A stretch of DNA of 64,000 nucleotides from Acanthaster planci (GCF_001949145.1 NW_019091355.1:3222814-3286813); one strand, 5' to 3'; shown: positions 14,054 through 28,785, numbered from the stretch's first letter. Notes: generated by a model from the letters alone, not told the origin. Made by a program: numbers and translations.

Positions 14054-17022
14054 ATCATGCTTTTGATGCCTGCATGGAAACTGGTTTGCCCTGGAAGCTT
14101 GTCTGTTTGGTCAACCTCAATCGCCAAACATAAATTGCACTTGAAACAACAAGTGTCGAAACTCAGTGATTCAGCACAGTAGGCTTATTCATGTTGAATG
14201 CCATATCTGTTCAGGTTGAAGCCAACCCCGGCAGATATGACTTGGATTGAAGTGATTCATTCCCAACAGTTTCAAGGGCCAACACAAGCATGTCATGTAC
14301 ACAACTATAAATTTTTGATCCTGACGACAAACCACGCTTAGTTTCAGTTTGTCTGAAAATGCTGGCATGCATTTACACATAATGATGTACATGTAGGCCA
14401 ACATTCTGAATTAAAATGTTGGACCTCAGAGTCATCCTCAGGAGAAAAAGAATTTCTTCACAGAACCAAAGCAGCGATCTTAGAGTTACTGTGGCTAAGA
14501 ATTTGAAGTATTACGGCATCTGCCGAGAGACTGTTGCCTCTCTCTTTCCACGCCTTCTCGCTGACTCTTCTTCCTGTTGTCGTAACCCTCGGGTCTGGTC
14601 GACCAGTTTGTCATAGTCTTGCCACTGAACAAAAAAAAATTGGTCTTCAAGGTATGGATAGGCTTTGCCGTGGGGGCTCAGTAAACACATTTGTTGCAAT
14701 GTTCTGACAACATGTGAACCTGCAGCCAATGAATCATGCCTCGGGAAAAGTGCACTGCACTTGTGTTTGTGGAACATATTCTCTGTGTGACACGTGCTCG
14801 ACGACTTACCACATTACTGTCAGATATTTACATGATAGCATTGCATATGTAGACAAGAATACAAATCTTAACTATAGCTTGCTTGAAATACATGTACACA
14901 TACATGCACCATGAGTTGTGAAATATTAGCTTTTTGTTACCGGTATCCGCCTATCAGTAGTGTGTGAAACATAAGATTATGTAATCATTGTAGCCATATG
15001 CATGTATGCAACAAGTCTTCTGGAATACCAAATCCTTAAAAGTTGTCTACTCCATGTTGTAAGGACAATCTGCAAGCAGAATGAGACATGATTATTGATC
15101 TGAGTTAGGACAAAATTTGTATGTATGGAAACACTACATGTAAATGTGCATGTGATCTCCTGACTAATCCGACGAGATGCCATACAAACGCTTTCGTAAG
15201 CTTAATGTGCATGTGTTGTTGGCAAACTGCGGCACCCTATTGGTTGAAGAGGCATAAATGCACACCTGCCCTCTGTTCATGAGCGTTGTGCCTCCTCAGT
15301 AATAGATTCTAATCTACATGTACCTCTAGGCTGTTGAAAAAGAATGATATTTTAAGCTAAGGCGGGTTTGAGGTTGAGCATCAGGATGTGTGGAAACATG
15401 GGGTAAGGAATTGAGTTAGGATAGTGTGGTTTAGGATATTTTGAGTGCATGTTCAGTTTGTAGGGGAAAAATGCCTTTGATCAAAGTCTCCTGCCCACTG
15501 CTTTGCATGCTTGTGTTTGTAATGTGTAGGCCCTACATTATACATGTATCAATAGATTACAAGTCTGGATCCCACTCAAGATCAAACTTCAGTATCCTCC
15601 CCCCATGAACATGTACAATGATGTACCTGCCACAGTGCTGGCTCTCCCCATCGTAATCAACTCACATCCTGGCTTCATTACCTCAAGTTACAGCAGGGAT
15701 AAAAATGGATCCCAAATTTTGTTTTGCATCTCCGGGCAAACTCTCCTGTCCCTCAGGAATTATATCAGGGCCAATGCTTAGAACATTTTTTTTCATGCAA
15801 ACTTCACTCTATGGATGCAGATTGCGTACAGTAAATGATACGAACAGGGTCAGAGATTAAATCAACCTGCCCTTTAATACTTCAAACACTCTGACAGCTG
15901 GGGGGGGTTGTTAACATTACTTGTAAACCCAGAGAAGTGGGCGTGGCAAATCAAAACATTAGGCCCTTTAAGTACTTTGATAAATTTGCATATTTCGTGT
16001 CTCTCTCGTCAGCAAGCTTAGAACAGTGTGTTATTTCACATTTTCGATGTACTTATATTGTAATATTTGACAGCGAGTAATCACTTACAAAACCGTGCTT
16101 TTTAAAGGAATTTACATGTTCATGGGTTGCCTGCAAAGGTACATGTAGTGGCTTCGGTATTTTTAAACAGCAGCGAGTCTTAAACAGCCAGTGTATACTA
16201 ATCAAAAAGTATAAACTTGTGCGTAAGAAATTCAGAGTGTTCACAAAATTCTGCACCACAGTAGGAGTGGCATGGAACCGGTACAAAATGACGATATCCT
16301 GCCTACGTTCCTGAAATATACAGCACTGTTCAGTGTTCCCGCTTAGACGCACATGTTGTATTCAGAATCAGAGTTCGGTGTATCCTTCTTCATGTTGTGG
16401 TATGCTACACCTGCGACTGCGCATTGCAAACTCTTCCCCCGCCGCGTGCCAGGTAGCGTTTGGTCAAATTCAGGGTGATGACTCCATCCCCTTCCCGTGA
16501 CCCCAATGACATGCCGCGCAACATCACACGAGAGGTACATGTAGAGTAGCCACATCCTAAATGATTGCATCCTCATCATGTGATTTATCCTTCACGCCTG
16601 ATCCACTTCGTCTAGTCACCTTTCCTCTGCTGGGGGGGGAGTCACCCTAGGGTAATAAAAATCTCAGAATGTGTCGCAGTCAGTCAGTAAGCCACGTAGA
16701 GTCAATTTCATTGTCCAAGTGCACAGGGAAGGAGAAAAGAAAAATTGTTTGAATTTGAATTTGTTTGACAAATTCAAAGTTTTTGAGGAAATTTTATTTT
16801 ACCGTGGAGAACCCAATTGTATTGACTCAAGAATAACAAAGATGTTAGTAACATGTACTGTAGGTACCTGTACATGTATATCACAGTTGCATTGAACACT
16901 GTTGCAATTGAACCAAATTGGGAACAGTGACTATTTAATCCCAAGCTCTGTACAACTACTGTATGTGAAATCTAATGCTTGTGTTGGGGTTGGCATAAAC
17001 TGGAGCCATAAATTGCCAAGTT

Positions 17023-17036
17023 CCCCCCCCCCCCCC
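17023..17036. repeat. C14 homopolymer
   Basis: Fourteen C in a row. Similar G/C runs occur at 33411-33420 (G10) and 39371-39382 (C12). Their exact lengths are prone to sequencing error. Confidence 0.9.
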
Positions 17037-17200
17037 GACAATTTTGAAGTCCTACGTTTGTAAGGCGCCCAAGTTTGTGTACAGGCTACAGCGCAGCTTG
17101 CAATGTCTTTCATGTGGAGACAAGACACCGCTGTAATGTTACTTTTTGTTCCAAGGTCCTTGTGGAATCTACCTGTACACATTCCTGTGTGAAAGTGTTG

Positions 17201-17272
17201 TTTATTTTCTTTTGTAAATTGACCACCATTGGCGTGGAGAATTTATTTTCTTTTGAAACTTGACCACCACTG
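17201..17272 (+). repeat. Two-copy tandem repeat, period about 41 bp
   Basis: TTTATTTTCTTTTG followed by TTGACCACCA occurs at 17201 and again at 17242. Confidence 0.8.
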
Positions 17273-20200
17273 AAGAGCCATGATTTAAGCAAACAGCAAC
17301 ATGCTGGGTCAAGCATGTAGGGCCACTTTGGGGAGTAAACGGTCGATTCTATGGTCACTTACAGTCAAATCATCGTCCACCGCATAGTCATTACTGGCTG
17401 CCTCCCAGATGTCCGATTCAATCACACCACTTGAGGAAAATTATGCTATTCCACTCCGTCAAAGGTCACCAGAGACCATGCCCACATACACAAATGATGG
17501 ACCCTCCCGAATACCATTTTTTGTCCGAAGATCCCTGTGCACAGACCAAGCCGGACAATAATGGGAGGTCAAACGTGACTCCGGTCCCCCAAAGCCAGAG
17601 GAACAAATAGCAAGACTTTTATTTGTTCTGTAAACTTTTCAAATTGCCCAATTACTAACTGCCCCTTGGACCTTGGAATAGAGGGCCAGGTGGCTTGATT
17701 TTTTCCCCTCTCCTTTCTTCCTGGAGGTCTCGGTGGGCAGCCTCTGGGTTGAAACCAATAGGACTGATTATTGGGGCATCCTCAGTTAGGGCTGGTGTAA
17801 CTTTTGTGTCACAGAGGTTTCTATTATGGTGGCAAAGCAGACTGCCTAGCAGGCTGGTCAAACCAGATTGGATATCAACAAAAACCTACCATAGAGATAG
17901 GACAAATGATGCCTCGCGATTGTGAAATTTATGTTAAAAAAAAAAAGGAAAATCAGTTGACCTGAAGCCCGACCACCCACTTACTGCCTTTTAAGTTTCC
18001 TTTGCAATGGTATTGCACCAAATAGTCAGTATTGCTTCCACATCACAATGACATAAGATCAGACACTCATGGATTTAAGGTATTTAAGAATACTTAAGAC
18101 CCAGGGACTTCGTAATTTGGAGAATATGTCGCTGAGTACAGCATGTGAGCACATAACATTTGCTATTGGTGATCTGAATCCCCTGCAGGGAATTTCCAAC
18201 ATCTGGTGTCAGTTAAAACTAACAATGAACCGATGAAAATCCATTTAAGAACCACCGAGGAAGGCAAAAGGTTATTTTCTGAGAGCTTAGAAACTATTCG
18301 GACAATTAACTTGGTTCCCATTTTCGTGGAATATGAAGTTTGGGTACCGGCGGGGCGTAACATACATGTATTGCCAGTACATTGAAGTCCTCCCAACTGA
18401 AATGAATCATTGAAGAAGTGTTACAACCTGGTGGGGGGGGGGTTATTTCTTGAAAGTGCCCTTAGTCATGTCAGATAGGAAGAGCTCTTGCTGTCAGTAA
18501 TGACTAAAGTACATGTACATGTACATGTAGTTGTCGGTAAGTACACAGTCCTTTACCTTACTTTGGGATTTACATTTTCGTAGGTGTAGAACATGACCTT
18601 GGCTTGCCCGTTGCTTGAAGAATCAATTCCTGAACTTGAAATCAGAACTGCGATTCCTTTTCTTTTGAAAAAAGAAATCAACTCCCGTGAAGGTACAATT
18701 TGTACTCGATTTTAACTTTCTTTGAAACAATTCTAGTCTCTCTCTCAGATTCGGCAGACTGAGAGTTCTCATAAGCCATAGACCCCTGGGAGCTATGAAA
18801 TGGAATGCAGTACCGAAAGCGAGGTTTTTTTTTGTGTCTGTGATAACTGTGACTTCGGAGCAGATTCCAGGGAATAAGTAACTGTGGTCAGTTGAGTGAT
18901 TATCCCTCTTTAGACCTTACTGGTACATCTGCAAGTTTATTAACCTCAACTCCAAATGCATCGTAATTTTGGTCTTCAAGCCTATCTAAATCCCTCCAAA
19001 ATCCTCCAGCATGCCAGAACCCAGTGCCACTTTTTCTGCACTTCAACAACTTTTCAAACCTGAAGTAGTTTGAGAAATTGTTGTCCAAAGGCCATATGAT
19101 CATTCACGTTAAACACTCCTTGTAAGTTTCTCCTTGCTGAAGTCCGAAGTGGATCGTATGACGGGAGTCCCAATCAATATTTCTCCACTTGCCCCTGAAC
19201 CAATCACAGGAGACTGCCCAGATCGAAAAATGAACTCATCAGAAATCTCACCACTGTCAGTCATGACCCCTGTCCTGACCCCCTTTGAAACTACACCCTG
19301 GGAATCCATGTCACATAACCAATACACGATGTGCCCACTTAGATACCCAACCCCCGCTTCTGAAAACATTGGCCTTCCCCCCTTGAAAAACTGGAAAAAG
19401 TTCAACCCCTTGACCTGCGCAGTTCAGTTTGAAGCAGGTTCTGTCAGCATCGCCGTCCCCTTGTCTTGAAATAACCCAGGACCCTGGTCCCAAAAAAATG
19501 AGTTTGAGAATTTATGGAAGTATTTTCCTATTGCCCCGGAAGGAGCCGTGTAGGGAAAATTGAATCTGGATCAGCCGCCCGTGAAATTAGAAATTTGTTG
19601 GGGGAAGTTTGAATTCATGGGTCAAATATTTGGATGAGTGCTGGTTCAGAGGATTTGAAGGGAGAAGTAACATAAGACATTTTCCCTATTCACGAAGAAA
19701 AACAAACATTAAGGTTGTTGGGAACTTCACAAAGTACATTGACGCCTTAGGGTATGCTGTAATTATCATGATAGGGGACTGTGGATCCAATGACGTTAGA
19801 AGCTGTTTGGTACCGTTAAATCAGATGGAGACTATTGATGCATTGGTGCCTCGCCCAGAAATATTTGCCGCCTACTTGATACTGCCATCCATCATTCTGA
19901 ATAATGTGGCAGTCATCATATCCACAGAGTGCATCGCAGTCCCTAATCGACACTGTAACATGCTTATGCATGAATATTCTTGCCCTGCCCAAATGAGATG
20001 ATATTGTAATGAGTATCTGGGTGTTTCAGCAGTGTTAGGAGTACTGAAAATTACCCTACTCTACGGTATTTTGGAGGTGTTAATTAGCTCAACTTTGACA
20101 AAGTTGTTTGAGGAGCATTTGCTGCAGTGTCATGGGACATGAAATTTTTCTGTATCAAGAAAACCTTGCTGCAAATATGACCAGTGCAGCAGTAGTTTTT

Positions 20201-20313
20201 TTCTCCGTTGCTGGTTATGTACATGTAGATGTGCACGGTCGTAAGAAAATCGTGTACACACAGCATCTCAAGAAAACTACATGTACCTGTACATGTATAT
20301 ACATGTATGTATG

Positions 20314-20497
20314 TTAATCAGGGGTGAGATTTCTCAGCTTTTTAGCCGATTTCAGCTTTTTTTGTTTTGGATTTCAGCTTTTTTTCCCTCACTGGCTGTG
20401 TACAAAAGTAAAGGAGATTTTCACAGTTCAGCTTCTTGATGCCTTTTTCAGCTGTTTTCAGCTATTTTTATCATTGGTCAATCTCACCCCTGATCAA
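20314..20497. mobile_element. MITE with 18-bp terminal inverted repeats, hAT-like
   Basis: The left end TTAATCAGGGGTGAGATT (20314-20331) pairs with the right end AATCTCACCCCTGATCAA (20480-20497), with one mismatch in 18; the inner 15 bp match perfectly. Both flanks have TGTATG directly outside the ends, a possible target duplication, though the left flank is a TATG-rich microsatellite. The 184-bp interior has four or more TTCAGCTTTTT-like words and no coding potential. CAGGGG-type ends resemble hAT termini, but hAT usually makes 8-bp duplications. Confidence 0.8.
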
Positions 20498-20918
20498 TGT
20501 ATGTAATATTGTTTGGACAGCGTGTTTTGATTTTTGTTTGGGCTACAAACGAATTTCTGGGGGTGAAGGCAAATTGAACCGGACATGCAGAGTTCGTAAA
20601 GAGAAAAATCGGATCAAGTTCTCCAGAAAGGAGCCGAAGTCAAGGCAGCTTGAGCTACAGCTTTTATGATACGGGCCGAGATTGAAGTCGGCACTCGACT
20701 TGGCATCTCAAGAAGCAATCAAGCCATCAAGCCAGGTGATGAGATTCCATGTTGTGCACATGGAGATATGAGCTGGGCCCACTCGGAAGTGGGCAATCTC
20801 TGTGTCTCGAGTCATGTGGTCACCAGGTGCATGCTGTCTCGGCGAAACACTGCGACTTCTCTCACCAGCTGGGTGTGTGCTGGTATTTGGCATCCTTCCA
20901 CGTTGAGCATGTAAACTT

Positions 20919-20939
20919 TTAATTAATTAATTAATTAAT
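20919..20939. repeat. (TTAA)n microsatellite
   Basis: About five consecutive AATT/TTAA units. Confidence 0.9.
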
Positions 20940-21868
20940 CACATGTACTTTGCTCAGATATGGAGCTGAATACATGTACATGTACAATAATCTAAACAGG
21001 CTTATCAATGTGTTCAACTCAATATTAGGGTGGCGGCGATACCCAGATAATCAGTAGGTTTCCAAAAATGACCAGTCCAAATTCTTTGTACGTTTTTGGT
21101 TGTCTTAAGTAGCAGATTCTGCTTTTCGAGATGAAATTGCGGACCATAAAAAAATTCGCAATCTAAATGATACAAGCTTTCACTTTTGATCCAGCTGTGG
21201 TCAATTTTCCAAGATCGGATTGCATATTTAATAAATGTGTTCTTTTAGGGATTGATGCTAAAAATATGTGCCGTACCCTTTTTGTTTTGTCAGGTTTTCA
21301 GATAAAATAACAGTTTGTCGGTGGCTGACTATTGTGGCCACATACACACTGTACATGTACCTAGTTCAGATTCTTAACTGCACAGTCCTACGTACATTGT
21401 ACATGTACATATACCAGATACTGTACATGTACATGCAAGTATAGATTTTATCCAGCAGGACTTGTGATTTCCCTTCTCGTCTTGCACTTGGAGTTGAACC
21501 TCAAAGGAAGGAACACACCCTTCCACCTCGTGTTAGTGGTTGGGCAAGCTCCTGTATACAGCTCCTGTATACATGTACGTACAATGTTTGAACTTGCAGC
21601 AACTTAAAGGGTGCATGCAATAAATTCTCTTTAATTTACACAAAATCCTGTATGTGCACCTGTGTGTTCCTCCTATGTTAATGCCATTTTGCAATTTAAT
21701 CTACTTGTAGATACATCATTCAAGAGAAATGGCATTTTAAGGGAATTTTGGTGCTTACTTGGTTGTTGTGCTGTTGCAGAATTGCTTATATTTATAACAA
21801 AAGTGTGGGGTTCTTCCATGTAAACGTCTGAAGAAATTTGAAATCTCTATTTTCAGTAATACAGTATG

Positions 21869-21889
21869 TATATATATATATATATATAT
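21869..21889. repeat. (TA)n microsatellite
   Basis: About ten TA units following ACAGTATG. Confidence 0.95.
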
Positions 21890-24800
21890 CTGACAAGTAA
21901 CATTGGTACTTGTAGGTTCATATTTGTGTGTCTGATCTTATGCCTCAGTCTGTTTTTAGCAGTTTTCAGAATTGGAATTTCATTCAGTATATTTGTACAC
22001 TACAAATCCACATCCTCTGCTGTTGCTATCTCTTTCTCGATTTGCAAAACAAATCCTGACAGTTGTCAGAATGCTCTCTATGGTCATCCTCAGTTGATAA
22101 TCTTATTAACCCAATCCTTTTACAAACATGGCTAGCCATTAAGTGGCCCCTAACTCAAATCTCTTGGAAAAACATAGGTTTTATTTAAGGCACCAGAAGC
22201 CTGAGCCCCCCCAAAAAAATTGAGATCAGGCCTCAGATACCGTTTCTTTCCGTGCTGAGATTTTTTTATAAATCAAATCCTCCCTGACAGATCATTGTTG
22301 TCAGTGCCAAGCACCACCTCAGCTTATGCGCAAGGATTTGCGTTGCGGGGATTAAGCTTTTTTTGCCGTCCTCTTCTTTGCAGTGTTTACAAAATTCTTT
22401 TTCCGTGAAAGAAAAATCGAGGGATCCTGGCATTCCAAAGGGAGGGAGCACCACCAGATTCAGAAATCCCCTGCCCGGAGTTCTGTTGTTAGCTGCTTAA
22501 CAGACTCTTTGGCCTTTTATTTCCCCCTCGAGTCCCAAATCCCACTCGGAAAATCCGTCATGTAAATAAGTGGAAACAGTCCAGAGAAGACCGTAGTTTA
22601 GGTTTTTATCCTCAAGAAGATTCCAATTGTCGAGGGACATCTAAACTCTTCTCTCCTGGTGTCAAAAGAAAAAAAAATGAAAGATAGTCTTTATAACAGA
22701 AGTAGGGGATCTTTATGTCACTCGTCTCACAATCTTAAAATGCCAGATTTTCCTGCTGTGTGGCATCCGTTCATTTCGTCTAAATTCCCTGCATGAGTTT
22801 GTGTGCACATGCCGCTTTTGTTTTATGGAGACTGCCCCCTAAAGCCTGAAAGTGGCACAAAGTCAGAAGCTGCAGAAAAGAAGATACATGTAGACAAAAA
22901 TATGGACAAACAAACAAACAGCGGTTTGGTCTTAGTCACACCTACAGTGAGCAGCCATACCGATCGAAGGAGCAGATTCCTAGACATCCAGCCCTAAGAT
23001 AGGTTAAATGAAGGCTGGCTCCTGTAAGACTTTTGACTGAGCTGCACGATCCGTTTTGCTTTTCTGTTAGTAATGATTCTGTCAAAACAGGGCATTAATT
23101 AATAACCAAGAGTTACTTAGATTATGGCATGTCTGTAAAATCCAATCAGATATTGTTCATGTACTTTCCCTTGGCTTGTTGTCCAAAAATCTGTACGGAG
23201 CTCCTCATAAAACAAGGAAAAAGAAGGGAAAAACATTTCTTTTTTGAAATGAGTTGGTCAAGTTTGCCATTGATACTCCAGTTGCAGCCTGCTTACATGT
23301 ACGGATTCAATGGTCGCTGCAGAGCTGTTTATACATCGAACAGGCAAAGACAAAAGTGAAACAGCTTCCTGGAGATTTCCTCATTCAGACCATGCATGTA
23401 GCTCCTTGTTCTTGGGTCCTCTCATGCAAAGTTGCATTTCACAGCAACGTACACGTTCTTTCTTAAATCCTACATCATGTACTGCTTTGCTGCCTGTGGT
23501 CACTGAACCCACTTCAGTGCTGTTGATGCCTGGGCCAAGGACCTCCCTGCAGTGTTGATAATCGGAGCGGGACTGTCCGTCCCTTTCCACCCGGATGGAT
23601 CCTTTCTGCTGTCTTCAATGGAAGATGTAGCCGAGGAAAGGATCATCCAGATCTCATCTCAAAAGCCCGTCCTGTCGCTTTGAATTGGTTGCGGGGAGGT
23701 GGGGGGAGGTGGGTTTGGTTGTTGCTGAGTGTGCCATTGGCTACTGTCGTCGGCTCCGGTGCCTGGCGCTGGTCAATGTCAACACGGGAGATTGGGTGAA
23801 CTTTGCGGGATTTCCTCGCGTTTAGTCTTCAGTCCCAGTTATCTGCTGCCATCATCATCATCTATCATGTTCCCTCTCCCTCAGTTTTATACACAGTTCG
23901 CTGTCATTTTTCTGTTGCTTTTTTGTCTGTCCTTCAAACCTGTAACCTCACGGATTTTGGCCTTTTTTTCCCAACTGACCCAAGAGGGCATCGTGCAATG
24001 GTTTTTCTGAATTATGAGGGGAAGAAATATCTCATCAGACACCAATCAAAACAAGATAACCAGATTAAATCCGATGTAATTCCCCCGTGATTACCCTGTC
24101 ACCTTGTGCCCTGCTGCCCTCTGGTCATTTCTCAAGTATGGAAGGGTGAACATTACTGCCCTATGCTAGTTTCAGTGGTGGAGGTAACACCAGTCAGAGA
24201 TTTATTTTTGCAACGGACTTTGCCACCACCCAGCCACTGATTCCCTCTTCCTTTTTTTTTTGACCTCCTCAGGAACAAGAAAGCAAACAAAATGTCTAGA
24301 GCAGATTTATTCTGGTGCAGACATGGGGGGGGGATTATTGAGTCGCCAGAGTTTGTGCTGACTGGCAGGGAAATGAGCCAAATATTTATGCAGAAGCTGT
24401 GTAGTGTACTTAGCTGGTCCTTCTGATGGTGGAGATTTATGGGAGGGTGTGGAGGGGAGAGAGGGAGGGGACCCCTGGTCACTACATCCTACCGGTATTT
24501 GTACAGCTGGACTCCCCCAACTTGGTCACTTGCAATTTCACAAGTCCCACACAGGATTTAGCGTGTTTGGTAGGATTCTTGAGCCCACAAAACAACCTGT
24601 CGGGAAGCCTTAGTTTTTATTTTGATGTCCTCTGAATAATTTGTGGCCCTCGCAAATAACTGTCATACAGAGCGTGTTGTCTCTGTAACTGCAGAGCCAG
24701 ATCTTGTGTGACTGCAGGTGCGCACGATGTAGTGTGAGTTTGACCCACGTTTGACCTGACTAAAATAAGGAGGGCTGTCAAATACACCTGCCTGCTCCCT

Positions 24801-27800
24801 TGTTCACACAGGAGGTGTGTCATCTTTTTGGATGGATGGATGGATGGTGGTGGGGGGGTCTCTCATCTTCACTGCCGCCAGTCTTGTATCCAGTCTCTTT
24901 TCTCTTGCCCCTGGTCAAACAAAAGCCAAACAACAACAACAAAAGGGGAAGCCTAATACAAACACTCTTTGGGGCTATTCTGTCTCCGTTTCTTCCCCAG
25001 GATATCCTGTGCTTTCAAACACTATTTGCAGCATTTCCTGTCCCCGCTCAATACCCCAGACATATGGTGACTCAGCCCAGTACCATCCCCCAGACTTATG
25101 CTGGTTGTGTTATCCCTGCAAATTTCACTGTGAAGTCTTGTAGATGGAAATTGTTGTTTGGCCGCTTCAAACTTGACCTTAATTTGAAGGGTTTGACCCG
25201 GGTTTTCAAAGGAAAAGTACTCACCTGTTGTCTGTTGTGGTTGATGACTTCTCTGGGTTAAATTTGCTTTTGATTCCATCCTGTGGTAAATATGCACACC
25301 TGAAGAACATTAGGTTCTTCTGCCCACCTTTAGAAGCAGCCTGGGTCACCGAATTTTCTTCTTCACACGTTGCTAAAAAAGCAGCCAAGCTTTGAAATGC
25401 TGGTAGCCAAGTTTGAAATTAGGGGTGCTATTAATGGTAGGTGGGGTTTACATTGGGAAAAAAGTTGATTCTTTTCAGTAAAATATTACTGGGTCCCAAA
25501 CTGAAAGAGATATTCATGAAAGTTTTACGCAGCAAACCATGGGATGATGAAGGGAACCATAAATGGTTCTGTGTCATTGAGAAGCACCTTCTGTGTGCTG
25601 TACACCTGTAGGAAGTGGAGTGGTACGGAAGTCCACACCATAGAAAATACATGGTAAAAAAAAATTAATACAAATGTAACTCTTTGTATTAAAAGAAACA
25701 TATGCAACGCACATACCACTTCGTATACCTACGTACATGTTCTGGCACATACATGTAGGCCAATGCTTTGTATTGAAAGAAATAAATGGAGTTTGAGTAT
25801 TGCTGTAGAAGTATGGATTTCAATTGATTAGAGATAAGTGAAAATGTCTTACACATGCTGAGAGTAGTACTCTCGTCCCATTTTTTACTTGACGGTCAAA
25901 CACGTCATAATAGGAAGTTCCAGTTTCCAAAAGAGCCTTTCACATATTTCAAAAGCCCGTGATTGTAACGTCATTTATCATTGTCACGTCAGTGATGTCA
26001 TGTACATGTGTATGGCCTGAGTTTCCTTTCATTGTCGCCCACTGCTGTCAAGCAAAATGTGACACTGATACAATTATATCTAATATTGACACGATAAGGT
26101 TTCCATATTCATGTGTGATAAACGACCCCGTTGATTTTCATCGGCCCACGGATCAATCACTCACTGCAGCAGTCATTCTGAGTATTAAGCCAATACGGGG
26201 TACCGGTTAACCATTACCGGGTCTGAGACATGCTGTGCTGTGCTCGCATACCGTTACCATGGAGGACTTTTTTGTCCTCTCCTTTTTTATGGCATGACTC
26301 CAAGGGTTGAGTCATAGCCGAATATTTGGCATGGTGTGTCTGGGGTTCACGTCTGAAGCGATAGCACCCCTTTTGATGGCAGAGGGACATTTCCTGTTGG
26401 CTGGGCCTTGTGGGTAGCCGTCTTTTAGGGAGGGGCCATGCACATGTGATGTCAAGGTGTGCAAGATGAAGCTGCACGCTCTCCTAGTATGAGGTCAAGC
26501 ATAACTTAAACCATGTTCAAGCCATGTCACTTGTAACAAAGTAAGATGTAGCTGACACAATACCACATGACACAGACAACTGAAAAAAAAAATGCCCTGC
26601 CAGCCAACACATTGTGGGAAATCCAATAAAATGTATTCCAAATGACATTGTCCTGACCTACATACATGTACCTGTCACTTTCCAAGCTTGCATTGCCACA
26701 CTAGCTGACAATGTCAGTGCCATTTCTGCACTAACCAGCGGGCTGGTCCCACTCAGACCAATTTCGTCATACCAGTTTCCAGCTCCCAGATGCTTTCATT
26801 CTCTTGACATCATTATAGGGAAACCAGTAGTGGGTCACGGAGTTTCACCGGAATCATTCGTCACTTAAATTTTTAGCCAGAGATTCCACACGGTAAATAA
26901 CGCCAGAAGAAATGTCTGACGATCATTATTCTCTCACCTAGGTGCTTAGACACTCAGCATAGTGTTAGAGAGAAGAATCGTACACATTCACAGGTCAAAC
27001 AGTCGGTGGGTTTGGGATTAGGTGGCTCCAAGGTGGCTAGCATCTCAGTTGAATTGGAGTTTGGATTATTTGAAAGCCACCGTCCAGGACAGGGGTGCAC
27101 TTTTAGATATTTTATATACTGGAGCCTGTTACTGTCCTAACTCTTAAAAACTGGAGTCAAATGGAAAGCATTCCTTCTTCATTGTACAGTTAGATGTACA
27201 TGTAAGCTTGTGCTATTGGTCGACTGTGCCTGAATAGATGGGGAGGATTCAAGAGGCATCCTTTTTTGGAATTTAGAGTGATTCTTGGGAGCAGCTTATT
27301 TTCAGTGTGGGAAGGTCAACTTCGGTGTATTTTTTCACATAGTCCAAGTTTGAAATATGTATGAACCCTTTCTGCGAAAATGAGTTATGATGCAAATCTT
27401 TTTGCAGTCATTTTGTTACTTGCAGTTTTCATTAGAAAGAGCACGCTCAGCTCCTTGTTTTGATGTACCATTTACTTTGGCATTCTGACTAAAAATGGAT
27501 GCGTCATTAAGTGAAAACTGTTGAGGGTGGGATTCCTAGTGATAAAACCACGATACAAGATTCTTTCAAAGACCAGTTCCCTAAATGTGGCTTTGGCAAC
27601 TTGTGACTCATTTTCTCAGAGCTGGCCACATTTTGAATGCATCAGTAATAACAGATGTACATGTACTACCTGGTATCCCTTGAATCTGGGGGAAAAGCCT
27701 GAAGGCACGTTTGTGATAGGGCTCGTGAAAAATCACAGTTGACATTGAGACAAACATGCGAGCAGTGCGTGATGTAGCTTTACACACCTGTAAATTGGCC

Positions 27801-28298
27801 TTTTAGAGACTTAGTGATTCAGTTCAGGTTTTTCACTAGAATGTGAGATTTTCACACCCATTTCTCACTTTCGCCTCAGTCAATACAAATTGAGATGTAA
27901 GGATGTAGGCAGGGATGCAGGACAGGAGGGTGGCATGCATTGCCTGTCTTTCTTTTTTTTTTCCTTTGAGCTTATCAATTGTAGGCTTTGATAAGTCGAC
28001 GGTCTCAAGGCTGGGGTCTTTTAGTTTGAAGGCATCTAATTGACTCAGGAGACGGGAAGAGGAAGCCACGTCCATAGAAGGAGGGAGGGGGGGTTCAAGC
28101 AAAATGGCCAAGATACCCATTGATGAAAACTTGGCGCAGAATCAATGAAATGATGAGACCTCCGAGGTGAAAAGGCAGGCAATTTAGCAAGGGCTCACTC
28201 TCTGAAATCCAGACGGAAAAATGCTGTCAGTTTCTTGCGCGTACAGTATCTAAACCATGTACATCTATCAGTATCAATCAGACTATTGGAGACAGCAT

Positions 28299-28785
28299 AA
28301 GGATGGAGAAGGGCCAACCTCCATGGGTCAATTTTCCTTCAAAGTTTTCCTCAAGAATTTTCAGCTCAGACAGATAAGAATGTAAAGATTTGGTACCAGA
28401 TTTGGTACATGTATATACAGTAGGCTACAGTCACATGGTACCCGTACATGTTTACATACATGCAGACTAAAGAAACTCCACAAGGATGAAGAAGGGCCGA
28501 CTTATAATCCTAGACAAAGTTGTTGTGATACTTGGCAATAGCCGTACGCTCTCCAGCCCCCTCCCCCACTCCCCGAGTCAGCGTTATCATGTCCAGCCGG
28601 AGTGCAGACCGCGGCACATAGACCCAACATTGAAAGGTGGTCCTGGGGTTGGAGGCCCAGTGAGATTTGTCCAGGATTGTAGATGGGTCAGTTTTCCTTC
28701 AAAGTTTGCCTAAAGAGTGGTCGGAAAGATAAGAATTTAAAGGTTTGCACATGTAGGGGGCGACAGTCATTTTATACCTGGCTTC
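28299..28785 (+). repeat. Diverged tandem pair
   Basis: AAGGATGGAGAAGGGCC at 28299 recurs as AAGGATGAAGAAGGGCC at 28482. GGGTCAATTTTCCTTCAAAG near 28326 recurs at 28685 with one change, followed in both by GATAAGAAT. The second copy has about 180 bp extra between these segments, so either it gained an insertion or the first copy lost it. Confidence 0.7.

Larger units (their letters stand above)
9746..20313. other. Noncoding stretch between the first gap and a MITE
   Basis: No exon is recognised. Besides the ~70-bp minisatellite at 13702-14053, it contains a 20-bp perfect palindrome at 9751-9770, a 41-bp-period duplication at 17201-17272, a C14 run at 17023-17036 and a (TACATG)n tract at 18509-18529. 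Bases 19134-19469 are open on both strands for about 100 codons but match nothing I know. Confidence 0.5.

Noticed and set aside
19134-19469. About 100-codon frames open on both strands
   Set aside because: No domain, no splice signals that fit, and mutual overlap of strands.
24800-25261. 153-codon + strand open frame
   Set aside because: Begins in a GGAT/G-rich microsatellite, has no domain and overlaps other frames equally open.
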